64,000 nt of DNA from Cellulomonas sp. PhB143 (GTDB lineage Bacteria > Actinomycetota > Actinomycetes > Actinomycetales > Cellulomonadaceae), in contig NZ_RKIJ01000011.1 of the NCBI RefSeq assembly GCF_003752595.1, positions 117,322-181,321 on the forward strand. Direction: 5' to 3'. Shown one piece after another: positions 26,892-36,119 of this stretch. Position 1 is the stretch's first letter; every line of letters begins with the position of its first letter. Under the pieces are notes generated by a model. The model made no database searches. It saw nothing but the letters and a program-made list of their open reading frames with translations, and was not told the origin of the DNA. A program made the translations under genes and the position numbers.

Positions 26892-28292
26892 ATGTCCGCT
26901 CCGACCACGCACGACGAGGGTTCCGCCGTCGTCCCCACCGACGACACGGCACCCGCGCGCCGCCGGCTCGGTGGCCGCTGGATCGACGACTGGGACCCGG
27001 AGGACGAGACCTTCTGGCACGACGGCGGGCGGCGCATCGCCCGCCGCAACCTGTGGGTCTCGATCTTCGCGGAGTTCCTCGGGTTCGCGGTGTGGGGGCT
27101 GTGGTCGATCGTCGTCCCGCAGCTCGCCGACGCCGGTTTCGCGTTCACGACCGACCAGCTCTTCTGGCTGATCGCGGCGCCGAGCCTCGTCGGCGCGACC
27201 CTGCGCATCCCGTACACCTTCGCTGTGCCCCTCCTCGGGGGCCGCAACTGGACCGTGGTCTCGGCGCTGCTGCTGCTGGTCCCCACGATCGCGCTGGCGC
27301 TCGCGGTGCAGGACCCGACGACGAGCTTCGGCGCCATGCTCGCGGTCGCGGCGCTCGCGGGCTTCGGCGGCGGCAACTTCGCGTCGTCGATGGCGAACAT
27401 CTCGTTCTTCTTCCCGGAGCGGGAGAAGGGTCGGGCGCTCGGCATGAACGCGGCGGGCGGGAACCTCGGCTCGGCGGCCGTCCAGCTCGCGGTGCCGGTC
27501 GTCGTCACGGTCGGGGCCGGGGTGAGCCTGCAGCGGGCCGGCCTGATGCTGGTGCCGTTCGTCCTGCTGGCGGCGTTCCTCGCGTGGCGGTGCATGGACA
27601 ACCTCGGCACCGCGAAGACCGACCCGCGCGCGTTCGCGGCCGCGACCCGCCAGCGGCACACGTGGGTCATCTCCTTCCTCTACATCGGCACGTTCGGCTC
27701 GTTCATCGGCTACGCCGGCGCGTTCCCGCTGCTGCTGAAGAACCAGTTCCCCGAGGTGACCCTGTCGATCGCGTTCCTGGGCGCCCTCGTCGGCTCGGTG
27801 ACGCGCCCGCTCGGCGGCATCCTCGCCGACCGCGTCGGCGGCGCCCGGATCACCGTGGCGGCGTACGGCGCGATGGCGCTGGGCGCGGTCGGCGCGATCG
27901 CGGCGCTGCGCACCCACTCCTTCGGGCTGTTCTTCGGCTCGTTCCTGTTCCTGTTCGTCGCCACCGGCATCGGCAACGGCTCGGTGTACCGGATGATCCC
28001 GGCGGTCTTCCGCGTCACGGCGGACCGGCGCGCGCAGGGCCTGGGCGACGGCGCCGTCCGCGCCTCGCGGGCGGCGGCCGCGAAGGCGGCGGCCGGGTGC
28101 ATCGGCATCGCGGGCTCGGTCGGTGCGTTCGGCGGTTTCCTCATCCCGCGCGGGTTCGCGGCGTCGACCTCGGCGGCGGGGAGCATCGTCCCGGCGCTGT
28201 GGGCCTTCATCGGGGTCTATGCCGTCATGGCGCTGGTGTGCTGGGCCGTGTACCAGCGCGGGTCCACCGTCATGGGCGCGGCGCGGGTCTGA
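26892..28292 (+). CDS. narK: nitrate/nitrite MFS transporter NarK
   Basis: 466-residue 12-helix transporter of the NNP family. Signature-like regions include NLWVSIFAEFLGFAVWGLWSIVVPQL, LAGFGGGNFASSMANISFFFP (first nitrate signature, G-rich helix 5) and SFLYIGTFGSFIGYAGAFPLLLKNQFP. The second G-rich signature region is GSVTRPLGGILADRVGG / FLFLFVATGIGNGSVYRMIP. The long N-terminal tail (about 45 residues) is hydrophilic. First gene of the nitrogen block; its TGA overlaps the nasC ATG (TGATG). Confidence 0.94.
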   Translation: MSAPTTHDEGSAVVPTDDTAPARRRLGGRWIDDWDPEDETFWHDGGRRIARRNLWVSIFAEFLGFAVWGLWSIVVPQLADAGFAFTTDQLFWLIAAPSLVGATLRIPYTFAVPLLGGRNWTVVSALLLLVPTIALALAVQDPTTSFGAMLAVAALAGFGGGNFASSMANISFFFPEREKGRALGMNAAGGNLGSAAVQLAVPVVVTVGAGVSLQRAGLMLVPFVLLAAFLAWRCMDNLGTAKTDPRAFAAATRQRHTWVISFLYIGTFGSFIGYAGAFPLLLKNQFPEVTLSIAFLGALVGSVTRPLGGILADRVGGARITVAAYGAMALGAVGAIAALRTHSFGLFFGSFLFLFVATGIGNGSVYRMIPAVFRVTADRRAQGLGDGAVRASRAAAAKAAAGCIGIAGSVGAFGGFLIPRGFAASTSAAGSIVPALWAFIGVYAVMALVCWAVYQRGSTVMGAARV

Positions 28293-30493
28293 TGACCTCG
28301 CCCGCCGCACGGGCAGCGGCCCGCACGCACTGCCCGTACTGCGCCCTGCAGTGCGCCATGTCCCTCACACCGGTGATGGACGACGACGGCTCCCGCCCTC
28401 CCGTCGTCGTCTCCCCGCGGCAGTTCCCCACCAACCGGGGCGGGCTGTGCCAGAAGGGCTGGACGTCCGCCGAGCTGTTGCGGGCGCCGGACCGCCTCAC
28501 GCACCCGTGGGTCCGTGACGACGGAGCCGACGACGGTGCGCTGCGCCCGGCGACCTGGGACGAGGCGCTGGACCGGGTCGTGGCGGGCGTGCGGTCCGCG
28601 CAGGCGGCGGGCGGCCCGGAGGCCGTGGCGGTCTTCGGCGGCGGCGGCCTGACGAACGAGAAGGCGTACGCGCTCGGCAAGTTCGCCCGCACCGTGCTGC
28701 GCACCCCGCACATCGACTACAACGGCCGGTTCTGCATGGCGAGCGCCGCGGCGGGCGCGAACCGGACGCTCGGCGTGGACCGCGGCCTGCCGTTCCCGCT
28801 GGCGGACCTCGGGGGTGCCGACGCGGTGCTCCTGCTGGGCAGCAACGTCGCCGAGACGATGCCGCCCGCCGTGGCGCACCTGGCCCGGGCGCGCGAGCGG
28901 GGCGGGCTGGTCGTCGTCGACCCGCGGCGCAGCGCGACGGCGCGCCTGACGGAGGACGGCGCCGGGACGCACCTCGCGCCGGTGCCGGGCACGGACCTGG
29001 CGGTCCTGCTCTCGCTGGCGCACGTCGTCCTCGCCGAGGGGCTCGCCGACGGGGACTACCTCGCGGCGCGCACCACGGGGCTCGACGACGTGCGCCGGGC
29101 CGTCGCGCCGTGGTGGCCGGAGCGCGCGGCCACGGTGTGCGGGGTCGGGGCGGACGAGGTGCGCCGCGTCGCGCGGCGCCTCGCGGCGGCGTCCCCCGCG
29201 CGGGGTGGGGCGGGCGCGTACGTGCTCACGGGGCGCGGCGTCGAGCAGTCGACGCAGGGCACGGACACGGTGACGGCGGCGATCGACCTGGCCCTCCTGC
29301 TGGGCCTGCCCGGCCGGCCCGGCGCGGGCTACGGCGCGATCACGGGCCAGGGCAACGGGCAGGGCGGCCGGGAGCACGGGCAGAAGGCCGACCAGCTGCC
29401 GGGGTACCGGTCGATCACCGACCCGGCGGCGCGCGAGCACGTGGCCGGGGTGTGGGGCGTGGACCCGGCGACGATCCCCGGTCCCGGGCGGCCCGCCATC
29501 GAGCTGCTGGGCTCGCTCGGGCGCCCGGGCGGCCCCCGGGCGCTGTTCGTGCACGGCAGCAACCTGCTGGTCTCGGCGCCGGACGCGGGCCGCGTCGCCG
29601 AGCGGCTCGCCGCGCTCGACCTCCTCGTGGTGTGCGACGTGGTGCCGTCCGAGACGGCCCGGCGCGCGGACGTGCTCCTGCCAGTGACGCAGTGGGCGGA
29701 GGAGGAGGGGACGACGACGTCCCTCGAGGGCCGGGTGATCAGGCGCCGCAGGGCGCTCGACCCGCCCGGCGGCGCGCGCTCCGAGCTGTGGCTGCTCGCG
29801 GAGCTCGCACGCCGCCTGGGCTCGGCCGTCGCGTTCGGCACGGACCCGGCCGCGGTCTTCGACGAGCTGGCCCGGGCGTCGGCGGGCGGGCGGGCGGACT
29901 ACTCGGGCCTGAGCCACGCCCGTCTGGACGCCGACGAGGCCGCGGGCGGCGGGGGCCTGTTCTGGCCGGTCCCGGCGCCCGCCCGGCCGGGCGGCCCCGC
30001 GCACCCCGGCACGCCGCGGCTCTTCCTCGATGCCTTCCCGACCGCGGACGGCCGGGCGCGCCTGGTCGGCGTCGCCCACCGCGGCCCGTCGGACGACGTC
30101 CGCCCGGATGCCCCGACGTACCTCGTCACGGGCCGGGTGCTGCAGCACTACCAGTCGGGGGCGCAGACGCACCGGGTGCCCGAGCTCGAGGCGGCCCAGC
30201 CCGAGCCGTTCGTCGAGATCCACCCGCTGCTCGCCGGGCGCCTCGGGATCGAGGACGGCGCGCCGGCGCGGCTGAGCACCTTGCGGGGCACGGCGGTGCT
30301 CCGCGCCCGGGTGTCGGACGCCGTGCGCCCGGACACCGTGTTCGTCCCGTTCCACTGGTCGGGCGAGGGCAGCGTCAACCGGCTGACGACGGACGCCGTC
30401 GACCCCCTGTCGAAGATGCCCGAGCTCAAGGTGTGCGCCGTGCGCGTGGAGCCGGCGACAGCAGAGAAGGAGCCCGCATGGACGTCGTCGTGA
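28292..30493 (+). CDS. nasC: assimilatory nitrate reductase catalytic subunit
   Basis: 733-residue molybdopterin oxidoreductase reducing nitrate to nitrite in the cytoplasm. [4Fe-4S] ligands Cys14, Cys17, Cys21 and Cys53 are present (HCPYCALQC ... GLCQKG). The Mo-bis-MGD domains show NGRFCMASAAAGANR, where the Cys is the likely Mo ligand, LLGSNVAETMPP, TGRGVEQSTQGTDT, GAITGQGNGQGGREHG, and a C-terminal molydopterin-binding domain (TGRVLQHYQSGAQT). No signal peptide, as expected for the Nas type. The C-terminal codons overlap the next gene by 16 nt. MobA-like and cofactor genes are adjacent. Confidence 0.93.
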   Translation: MTSPAARAAARTHCPYCALQCAMSLTPVMDDDGSRPPVVVSPRQFPTNRGGLCQKGWTSAELLRAPDRLTHPWVRDDGADDGALRPATWDEALDRVVAGVRSAQAAGGPEAVAVFGGGGLTNEKAYALGKFARTVLRTPHIDYNGRFCMASAAAGANRTLGVDRGLPFPLADLGGADAVLLLGSNVAETMPPAVAHLARARERGGLVVVDPRRSATARLTEDGAGTHLAPVPGTDLAVLLSLAHVVLAEGLADGDYLAARTTGLDDVRRAVAPWWPERAATVCGVGADEVRRVARRLAAASPARGGAGAYVLTGRGVEQSTQGTDTVTAAIDLALLLGLPGRPGAGYGAITGQGNGQGGREHGQKADQLPGYRSITDPAAREHVAGVWGVDPATIPGPGRPAIELLGSLGRPGGPRALFVHGSNLLVSAPDAGRVAERLAALDLLVVCDVVPSETARRADVLLPVTQWAEEEGTTTSLEGRVIRRRRALDPPGGARSELWLLAELARRLGSAVAFGTDPAAVFDELARASAGGRADYSGLSHARLDADEAAGGGGLFWPVPAPARPGGPAHPGTPRLFLDAFPTADGRARLVGVAHRGPSDDVRPDAPTYLVTGRVLQHYQSGAQTHRVPELEAAQPEPFVEIHPLLAGRLGIEDGAPARLSTLRGTAVLRARVSDAVRPDTVFVPFHWSGEGSVNRLTTDAVDPLSKMPELKVCAVRVEPATAEKEPAWTSS

Positions 30494-32046
30494 TCGGTCA
30501 CGGGATGGTGGGGTCGCGGTTCGTCGACGATCTGCTCGCGCGCACCACCGAGGCGCGGGTCACGGTGCTCGGCGCCGAGCCGTACGAGCCGTACAACCGG
30601 GTGCTGCTCAGCGACGTGGTCGCCGGCCGCACGGGCGTCGCCGCGATCACGCTGCCCGCGCCCGACGACGGCCGGGCCCGCGTGCGCCGCGGCGTCGCCG
30701 CGGTCGCCATGGACCGCCGGGCCCGGACGGTGCTCGACGACGCGGGCGGCGCGCACCGCTACGACGCGCTGGTGCTCGCGACCGGCGCCCGTGCCCGGGT
30801 CCCGGACCTGCTGGGTCTCTCGACGGGGCCGGGCGCGGGGCTGCCGCCCGGCGTGCACGCCCTGCGGACGCTCGACGACGCGCGCGAGATCGTCGCGGCG
30901 GCGGCGAACGCGCCGCGCACCGTGGTGGTGGGCGGCGGGGTGCTCGGCGTCGAGGCGGCCCAGGGGCTCGCGGCGCGGGGGCTGGACGTCACCCTCGTGC
31001 ACGGCGCGCCCGGGCTGATGGACCGCCAGCTCGACGCGGCGGCGGGCGCGGTGCTCGCCGGCACGCTCGAGCGCGCCGGCGTGCGTCCGCGCACCGGGGC
31101 GCGGCCGTCGCAGGTCCTGCTGGTCGACGGGCACGTCGTGGGGGTGCGGCTCGACGGGCGCACCGCCACCCCCGGCGAGGTGCTGCCCGCCGGGCTCGTC
31201 GTCCTCGCCGCGGGCGCGGTGCCGGAGACCGCCCTCGCCCGGGAGGCGGGGCTCGAGACCGACCGGGGCGTCGTCGTCGGGCACGACCTCGCGACCGGAC
31301 GCGACCCGCGGGTCTTCGCGATCGGGGACTGCGCGCAGCCGCCGGACGGGTCCCGGGGCCTGGTGGCGGAGGGCTGGGACCACGCCCGCCGGCTCGCCGA
31401 CCACCTCGCGGCCCTCGCGCACGAGCCGCCCGCGGCATGGCAGAACCGGCTGCCCGGCACGTGGGGGCGGCCCTCGGCGGCCCTGCGGCTCGGGGCGCCG
31501 CTGGCCTCCCGCGCGGCCGGCTCGGTCGGCGTGCGCGGCACCGACGTCGTCACGGTCAAGGGCCTGTCGGTCGTCGCGATGGGGGTGTGCGGGGCGCGCC
31601 GCGCGCCCGACCCGGCGCACCGGTCCGTGGTGCTGTCCGACCCGGCGTCCGGCCGGCACGTCGAGATCGTCGTCGCGGGCGACGTGCTGGTCGGGGCGAC
31701 GTGCCTCGGCGACGCCCAGGTCGCGGCCGACCTGACCTCGGCGTACACGCGCCGCACCCCCGTGCCCGCCGACCCGGCGCACCTGCTCCTGACGTCCGTC
31801 ACGCCGCACGCCGCGCACGCGTCGTCCCCCGAGCACATGCCGTCCGACGCCGTGGTGTGCCGGTGCAACACCGTCACGAAGGGGCAGATCGCCGACTGCT
31901 GCGCGGACGGCGCGACGGAGCTGGCCGACGTGGCGCGGGCCACCCGCGCCACGACCGGGTGCGGGAGCTGCACGAAGGCCGTGTGCGGGATCCTCGAGTG
32001 GGCCCGCGGGGGACGCGCGCCAGCCCTCGCCGCGCACGGCTCGTAG
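30478..32046 (+). CDS. FAD-dependent electron-transfer subunit of nitrate reductase (NasB-like)
   Basis: 522 residues. N-terminal Rossmann FAD motif VVVIGHGMVGSRFVDDLL, central NAD(P)H motif VVVGGGVLGVEAAQGLA, and FAD motif VFAIGDCAQPP near residue 285. The C-terminal BFD-like [2Fe-2S] domain has CRCNTVTKGQI ... TTGCGSC (C-x-C and C-x2-C). It resembles the N-terminal half of NirB, but lacks its siroheme domains, so it most likely passes electrons to NasC. Start ATG 30478 (ribosome site GAGAAGGAG) lies inside nasC, giving translational coupling. Confidence 0.88.
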   Translation: MDVVVIGHGMVGSRFVDDLLARTTEARVTVLGAEPYEPYNRVLLSDVVAGRTGVAAITLPAPDDGRARVRRGVAAVAMDRRARTVLDDAGGAHRYDALVLATGARARVPDLLGLSTGPGAGLPPGVHALRTLDDAREIVAAAANAPRTVVVGGGVLGVEAAQGLAARGLDVTLVHGAPGLMDRQLDAAAGAVLAGTLERAGVRPRTGARPSQVLLVDGHVVGVRLDGRTATPGEVLPAGLVVLAAGAVPETALAREAGLETDRGVVVGHDLATGRDPRVFAIGDCAQPPDGSRGLVAEGWDHARRLADHLAALAHEPPAAWQNRLPGTWGRPSAALRLGAPLASRAAGSVGVRGTDVVTVKGLSVVAMGVCGARRAPDPAHRSVVLSDPASGRHVEIVVAGDVLVGATCLGDAQVAADLTSAYTRRTPVPADPAHLLLTSVTPHAAHASSPEHMPSDAVVCRCNTVTKGQIADCCADGATELADVARATRATTGCGSCTKAVCGILEWARGGRAPALAAHGS

Positions 32047-32089
32047 ACTGCGGGGCCGGGAAGCCGTCGTCGTCGGAGGGAAGAGCCAG

Positions 32090-32296
32090 GTGTCGCAGAG
32101 CGCAGGTCCGTCGATCGTGTGGCCGGTCCTGGTCGTCGTCGCCCTCGCGACGATGCTGGTGAGCCTGGCGTTCGACAGCCGCCGCCGGGTGGACGAGGGC
32201 TCCGGCACCCCGGGGCGCAGCCGCGCCCGCGTCGTCGGCCTGGTCAGCGGCGCCGTCGGTATCCTCGCCCTCACCGCGTGGGTGCTGACGAAGTAG
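32090..32296 (+). CDS. small two-helix membrane protein
   Basis: 68 residues with two hydrophobic segments (about 10-26 and 47-65) joined by a basic, Gly/Ser-rich loop (DSRRRVDEGSGTPGRSRARV). GTG start with a very good ribosome site, GGAGGGAAG, at 32076-32084. It sits 43 nt after the nitrate-reductase electron-transfer gene and before the nirB promoter. I do not recognise the family; it may be co-transcribed with the nitrate genes. Confidence 0.7.
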   Translation: MSQSAGPSIVWPVLVVVALATMLVSLAFDSRRRVDEGSGTPGRSRARVVGLVSGAVGILALTAWVLTK

Positions 32297-32332
32297 CTCT
32301 CACACCGCGGGCCGCGGCCCGGTGAGAAAAGC

Positions 32333-32370
32333 GTTACGGCCCGGGAACGGGGCACGCACCGAGGCGAAAC
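32333..32370 (+). promoter_or_regulatory. GlnR box upstream of nirB
   Basis: GTTAC-6-GGAAC-6-CGCAC-6-GAAAC: four pentamers in exact GlnR spacing, two of them full matches. It is followed 10 nt later by the -10 element. Confidence 0.78.
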
Positions 32371-32380
32371 CCGGGCTTCC

Positions 32381-32386
32381 TACCGT
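32381..32386 (+). promoter_or_regulatory. -10 element of nirB, leaderless geometry
   Basis: TACCGT, six bases, then the nirB ATG at 32393. No ribosome site is present, so nirB is probably translated from a leaderless message. Confidence 0.55.
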
Positions 32387-32392
32387 GCTGGC

Positions 32393-35017
32393 ATGAGCAC
32401 ATCACCGCAGCACCTGGTCGTCGTCGGCGGCGGCATGGTCGCCCACCGGCTGGTCGAGGCGCTCCTCGCGCGGGACGCGGCGGGCGCCTGGCGGATCACC
32501 GTGCTCGCCGAGGAGCCGCGCCTGCCGTACGACCGCGTGGCCCTGACGTCGTACTTCTCCGCCCGGGACCCCGAGGAGCTCGTCCTCGGCGACCCGGCGA
32601 TGTGGGACGACCCGCGCGTGACGCTGCACCGCGACTGCGCCGTCACGGCCCTCGACCGCGGGGCCCGGACCGTCACGGACCGCCTCGGGCGGGTCCACGG
32701 CTACGACGAGCTCGTGCTCGCGACCGGGTCGTCCGCGTTCGTCCCCCCGATCCCGGGGGCGGACCTGCCGGGCGTGTTCGTCTACCGGACGGTCGACGAC
32801 GTCGCCGCCCTGCGCGGCTGGGTCGAGCAGGTCCGCGCGGAGCGGGGCCGGGGGACGGTCGCCCGGCCCGTGCGCGGCGCGGTGCTCGGCGGCGGGCTGC
32901 TCGGGCTCGAGGCGGCGGGGGCCCTGCGGGCGCTGGACGCGCAGGCCACGGTCCTGCAGTTCGGCACCCACCTGATGGACGTGCAGATCGACCTCGGCGG
33001 CGGGCAGGCGCTCAAGCGGCTGATCAACGACAGGGGGATCGCCGTGCGGTGCGGCACCGCGACCGAGCGGATGCGCGCGGACCGCCGCTCCGGGCGGGTC
33101 TCGCGGCTCGACTTCGCCGACGGCGGCCGGCTGGCCGTCGACATCGTCGTCCTGGCGACCGGGGTGCGCCCGCGCGACGCGCTCGCCCGGGAGTCCGGGC
33201 TGGAGATCGGCGAGCGCGGCGGCGTCGTCGTCGACCTCGCGTGCCGGACGGCCGACCCGGCGGTCTCCGCCGTGGGCGAGGTCGCCTGCATCGAGGGGCG
33301 CTGCCTCGGCCTGGTGGCCCCCGGCTACGCGATGGCGGAGGTCGTCGCGGACCGGCTGCTCGGCGGCGCGGCCACGTTCCCGGGCGCGGACACGGCCACG
33401 AGGCTCAAGTTGCAGGGCGTGGACGTCGCGAGCTTCGGCGACGCGCACGGCCGGACCGAGGGCGCGATGGAGCTCGTGCACGCGGACCCGGTGGCCGGCG
33501 TCTACAAGAAGCTCGTGCTCTCCGACGACGCGCGCACTCTGCTGGGCGGCGTGTTCGTCGGCGACGCGGCGCCGTACGCCTCGCTGCGGCCGATGCTCGG
33601 CAGCGAGCTGCCCGGCGACCCCGGCGCCTTCCTGCTCCCCGAGGGCGGGAGCGGCAACGGCCTGGCCGCGATCGAGCTGCCCGACGACGCGGGCGTGTGC
33701 TCGTGCAACAACGTCACCGCGGGCACGATCCGCGCGGCGGTGACCGAGCACGGCTGCACGGACGTCGCGGCGGTCAAGGGCTGTACCCGGGCCGGCACCA
33801 CCTGCGGGGCCTGCCTGCCGCTCGTCACGAAGATCGCCACGACCGAGCTCGAGAAGGCCGGCATCGAGGTCTCGACCGCGCTGTGCGCGCACTTCGAGCT
33901 GTCCCGCGCCCAGCTGTTCGACGCCGTCCGGGTCGCCGAGCTGCACACGTTCACCGAGATCATCGAGCGTTTCGGGGCGGTGCCCGAGGGCGCGAGCGGC
34001 GCGGGCCGCGGCTGCGACGTCTGCAAGCCCGTGGTCGCCTCGATCCTCGCGAGCCAGGGCAACGGGCACATCCTGGCGGGCGAGCAGGCCACGCTGCAGG
34101 ACACGAACGACCACATGCTCGCGAACATGCAGAAGGACGGCACCTACTCCGTGGTACCGCGCATGCCGGGCGGCGAGGTGACGCCGGAGGGGCTGATCGT
34201 CGTCGGGCAGGTCGCCAAGGACTTCGGGCTGTACACGAAGATCACGGGCGGGCAGCGGATCGACATGTTCGGGGCGCGGGTCGAGCAGCTGCCGCTGATC
34301 TGGGCGCGGCTCGTCGACGCGGGCTTCGAGTCCGGGCACGCGTACGGCAAGTCGCTGCGCACGGTGAAGTCGTGCGTGGGCTCGACATGGTGCCGCTACG
34401 GCGTCCAGGACTCGGTCGGCATGGCCGTCGAGCTGGAGCTGCGCTACCGCGGGCTGCGCAGCCCGCACAAGCTCAAGCTCGGCGTCTCGGGCTGCGCGCG
34501 CGAGTGCGCGGAGGCGCGCGGCAAGGACGTCGGGGTGATCGCGACGGACAAGGGCTGGAACATGTACGTCGGGGGCAACGGCGGGCAGACGCCCCGGCAC
34601 GCGCGCCTGCTCGCCGAGGACCTCGACAGCGCGACCCTGCTCCGCACGATCGACCGCTTCCTCATGCTCTACGTCCGCACGGCGGACCGGCTGCAGCGCA
34701 CCGCGCCGTGGGTCGAGGAGTACGAGGGCGGGCTGGACGCGGTCCGGGCCGTGGTGCTCGAGGACTCCCTCGGCATCGGCGCCGACCTCGACGCGGCGAT
34801 GGCCCGGCACGTGGACGGGTACGAGGACGAGTGGAGGGCGGTGCTCGAGGACCCGGAGAAGCTCGCCCGGTTCGGGTCCTTCGTCAACGCGCCGACGACG
34901 CCCGACCCGACCCTCGCGTACGTCGCGGAGCGCGGTCAGAAGCGGCCCGCGACGCCCGACGAGATCGCCACCGGGCCCGTGCTGGTCTCCGGCCCGGCGA
35001 TCGAGGTCCGGGCGTGA
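32393..35017 (+). CDS. nirB: nitrite reductase (NAD(P)H) large subunit
   Basis: 874-residue enzyme reducing nitrite to ammonium. FAD motif VVVGGGMVAHRLVEAL, NAD motif GAVLGGGLLGLEAAGAL, BFD-like [2Fe-2S] centre CSCNNVTAG...TCGACLP, a second Cys pair in GRGCDVCKP, then the ferredoxin-like half domain and the siroheme/[4Fe-4S] ligands KSCVGSTWCRYG and GVSGCARECAEARG (C-x5-C and C-x3-C). Full length for NirB. Siroheme synthesis starts at the linked cobA. Expression is probably driven by the GlnR box. Confidence 0.96.
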   Translation: MSTSPQHLVVVGGGMVAHRLVEALLARDAAGAWRITVLAEEPRLPYDRVALTSYFSARDPEELVLGDPAMWDDPRVTLHRDCAVTALDRGARTVTDRLGRVHGYDELVLATGSSAFVPPIPGADLPGVFVYRTVDDVAALRGWVEQVRAERGRGTVARPVRGAVLGGGLLGLEAAGALRALDAQATVLQFGTHLMDVQIDLGGGQALKRLINDRGIAVRCGTATERMRADRRSGRVSRLDFADGGRLAVDIVVLATGVRPRDALARESGLEIGERGGVVVDLACRTADPAVSAVGEVACIEGRCLGLVAPGYAMAEVVADRLLGGAATFPGADTATRLKLQGVDVASFGDAHGRTEGAMELVHADPVAGVYKKLVLSDDARTLLGGVFVGDAAPYASLRPMLGSELPGDPGAFLLPEGGSGNGLAAIELPDDAGVCSCNNVTAGTIRAAVTEHGCTDVAAVKGCTRAGTTCGACLPLVTKIATTELEKAGIEVSTALCAHFELSRAQLFDAVRVAELHTFTEIIERFGAVPEGASGAGRGCDVCKPVVASILASQGNGHILAGEQATLQDTNDHMLANMQKDGTYSVVPRMPGGEVTPEGLIVVGQVAKDFGLYTKITGGQRIDMFGARVEQLPLIWARLVDAGFESGHAYGKSLRTVKSCVGSTWCRYGVQDSVGMAVELELRYRGLRSPHKLKLGVSGCARECAEARGKDVGVIATDKGWNMYVGGNGGQTPRHARLLAEDLDSATLLRTIDRFLMLYVRTADRLQRTAPWVEEYEGGLDAVRAVVLEDSLGIGADLDAAMARHVDGYEDEWRAVLEDPEKLARFGSFVNAPTTPDPTLAYVAERGQKRPATPDEIATGPVLVSGPAIEVRA

Positions 35018-35373
35018 GCGCCGTGTGCCGGCTCGAGGAGCTCGTCCCCGAGCGCGGGTCCGCGGCCCTGCTCGAGGGGGCCGACGGCGCACCCGTGCAG
35101 GTCGCGCTCTTCCGGCTGCTCGACGGCACGGTGCACGCCGTGCAGCAGCTCGACCCCTACTCGGGCGCCCAGGTGATGTCCCGCGGGATCGTCGGCACGC
35201 GCGGCGACGAGCCCACGGTGGCGGCACCGGTCTACAAGCAGGTCTTCGCGCTGCGCACGGGGGAGTGCCTCGAGGCGGGCGGGCGCACCCCCCGCCCGGG
35301 CCTGGGCGTGCACCTGGCGACGTTCCCCGTCGAGGTGCGCGACGGCGTCGTGCACGTGGGCGCGGGCGGGTGA
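35014..35373 (+). CDS. nirD: nitrite reductase small subunit NirD
   Basis: 119-residue Rieske-fold partner of NirB. The Rieske Cys-His pairs are absent (only Cys5 and one late Cys), which is normal for NirD. QLDPYSGAQVMSRGIVGTRGDEPTVAAPVYKQVF is the typical region. GTG overlaps the nirB TGA, and its own TGA overlaps the cobA GTG. Confidence 0.94.
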   Translation: MSAVCRLEELVPERGSAALLEGADGAPVQVALFRLLDGTVHAVQQLDPYSGAQVMSRGIVGTRGDEPTVAAPVYKQVFALRTGECLEAGGRTPRPGLGVHLATFPVEVRDGVVHVGAGG

Positions 35374-36119
35374 CCACGCCCCCCGGCCCGGGGCGGGTGG
35401 TCCTGGTCGGCGGCGGCCCGGGCGCCGTCGACCTGCTCACCCTCCGCGGCCGCCGCGCCCTCACGGAGGCGGACGTCGTCGTCGCCGACCGGCTCGGGCC
35501 CGTGGCGGTGCTCGACGAGCTCGCGCCCGGCGTCGAGGTGATCGACGTCGGCAAGGCGCCGGGCCATCACACGGTGCCCCAGCACGAGATCAACGCCATC
35601 CTCGTCGAGCAGGCGCGGCGCGGGCGGCGCGTGGTGCGGCTCAAGGGCGGCGACCCGTTCGTCCTCGGCCGCGGCGGCGAGGAGGTCGAGGCGTGCCGCG
35701 CGGCCGGGGTCCCGGTCGAGGTGGTGCCCGGCGTCAGCAGCGCGCTGTCCGTCCCGGCGCTCGCGGGGATCCCCGTGACCCACCGCGGCACCGCGGCGGG
35801 GTTCCACGTGACCAGCGGCCACGACGGGCTCGACGCGCTCGCCGTCGCCTGCGCGCGCGACGGGGCCGCTACCCTGGTCGTCCTGATGGGGGTCGCCGTC
35901 CTCGGCCGGATCGTGGCGCAGGCCCTGGCCGCCGGTGCGGTGGCGGGGACGCCCGTCGCGATCGTCGAGAACGGCTCGACGGAGCGGCAGCGCACCGTCC
36001 GGGGGAGCCTCGGCGAGATCGTCGCCGCGGCGGCCGCGGCCGGCGTCCGGTCGCCCGCGGTGATCGTCATGGGCGGCGTCGCCGCCGAGGACCTGCTGGA
36101 GGGGGACGCGCGTGGCTGA
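35370..36119 (+). CDS. cobA: uroporphyrinogen-III C-methyltransferase
   Basis: 249-residue SUMT enzyme methylating uroporphyrinogen III twice to precorrin-2, the entry to siroheme for NirB. Motifs: [35 protein letters not shown] and [23 protein letters not shown]. It is a stand-alone SUMT without the CysG dehydrogenase/ferrochelatase part, so those steps must be encoded elsewhere. GTG start coupled to nirD by a 4-nt overlap. Confidence 0.95.
   Translation: MTTPPGPGRVVLVGGGPGAVDLLTLRGRRALTEADVVVADRLGPVAVLDELAPGVEVIDVGKAPGHHTVPQHEINAILVEQARRGRRVVRLKGGDPFVLGRGGEEVEACRAAGVPVEVVPGVSSALSVPALAGIPVTHRGTAAGFHVTSGHDGLDALAVACARDGAATLVVLMGVAVLGRIVAQALAAGAVAGTPVAIVENGSTERQRTVRGSLGEIVAAAAAAGVRSPAVIVMGGVAAEDLLEGDARG

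Noticed and set aside
30478-30493. Overlap of nasC and the electron-transfer gene as a frameshift error
   Set aside because: Both proteins are complete with normal termini. A 16-nt overlap with a ribosome site inside nasC is consistent with translational coupling.
35014-35373. NirD as a Rieske iron-sulfur protein
   Set aside because: The CxH and CxxH ligand pairs are absent; it is the normal cluster-less NirD.
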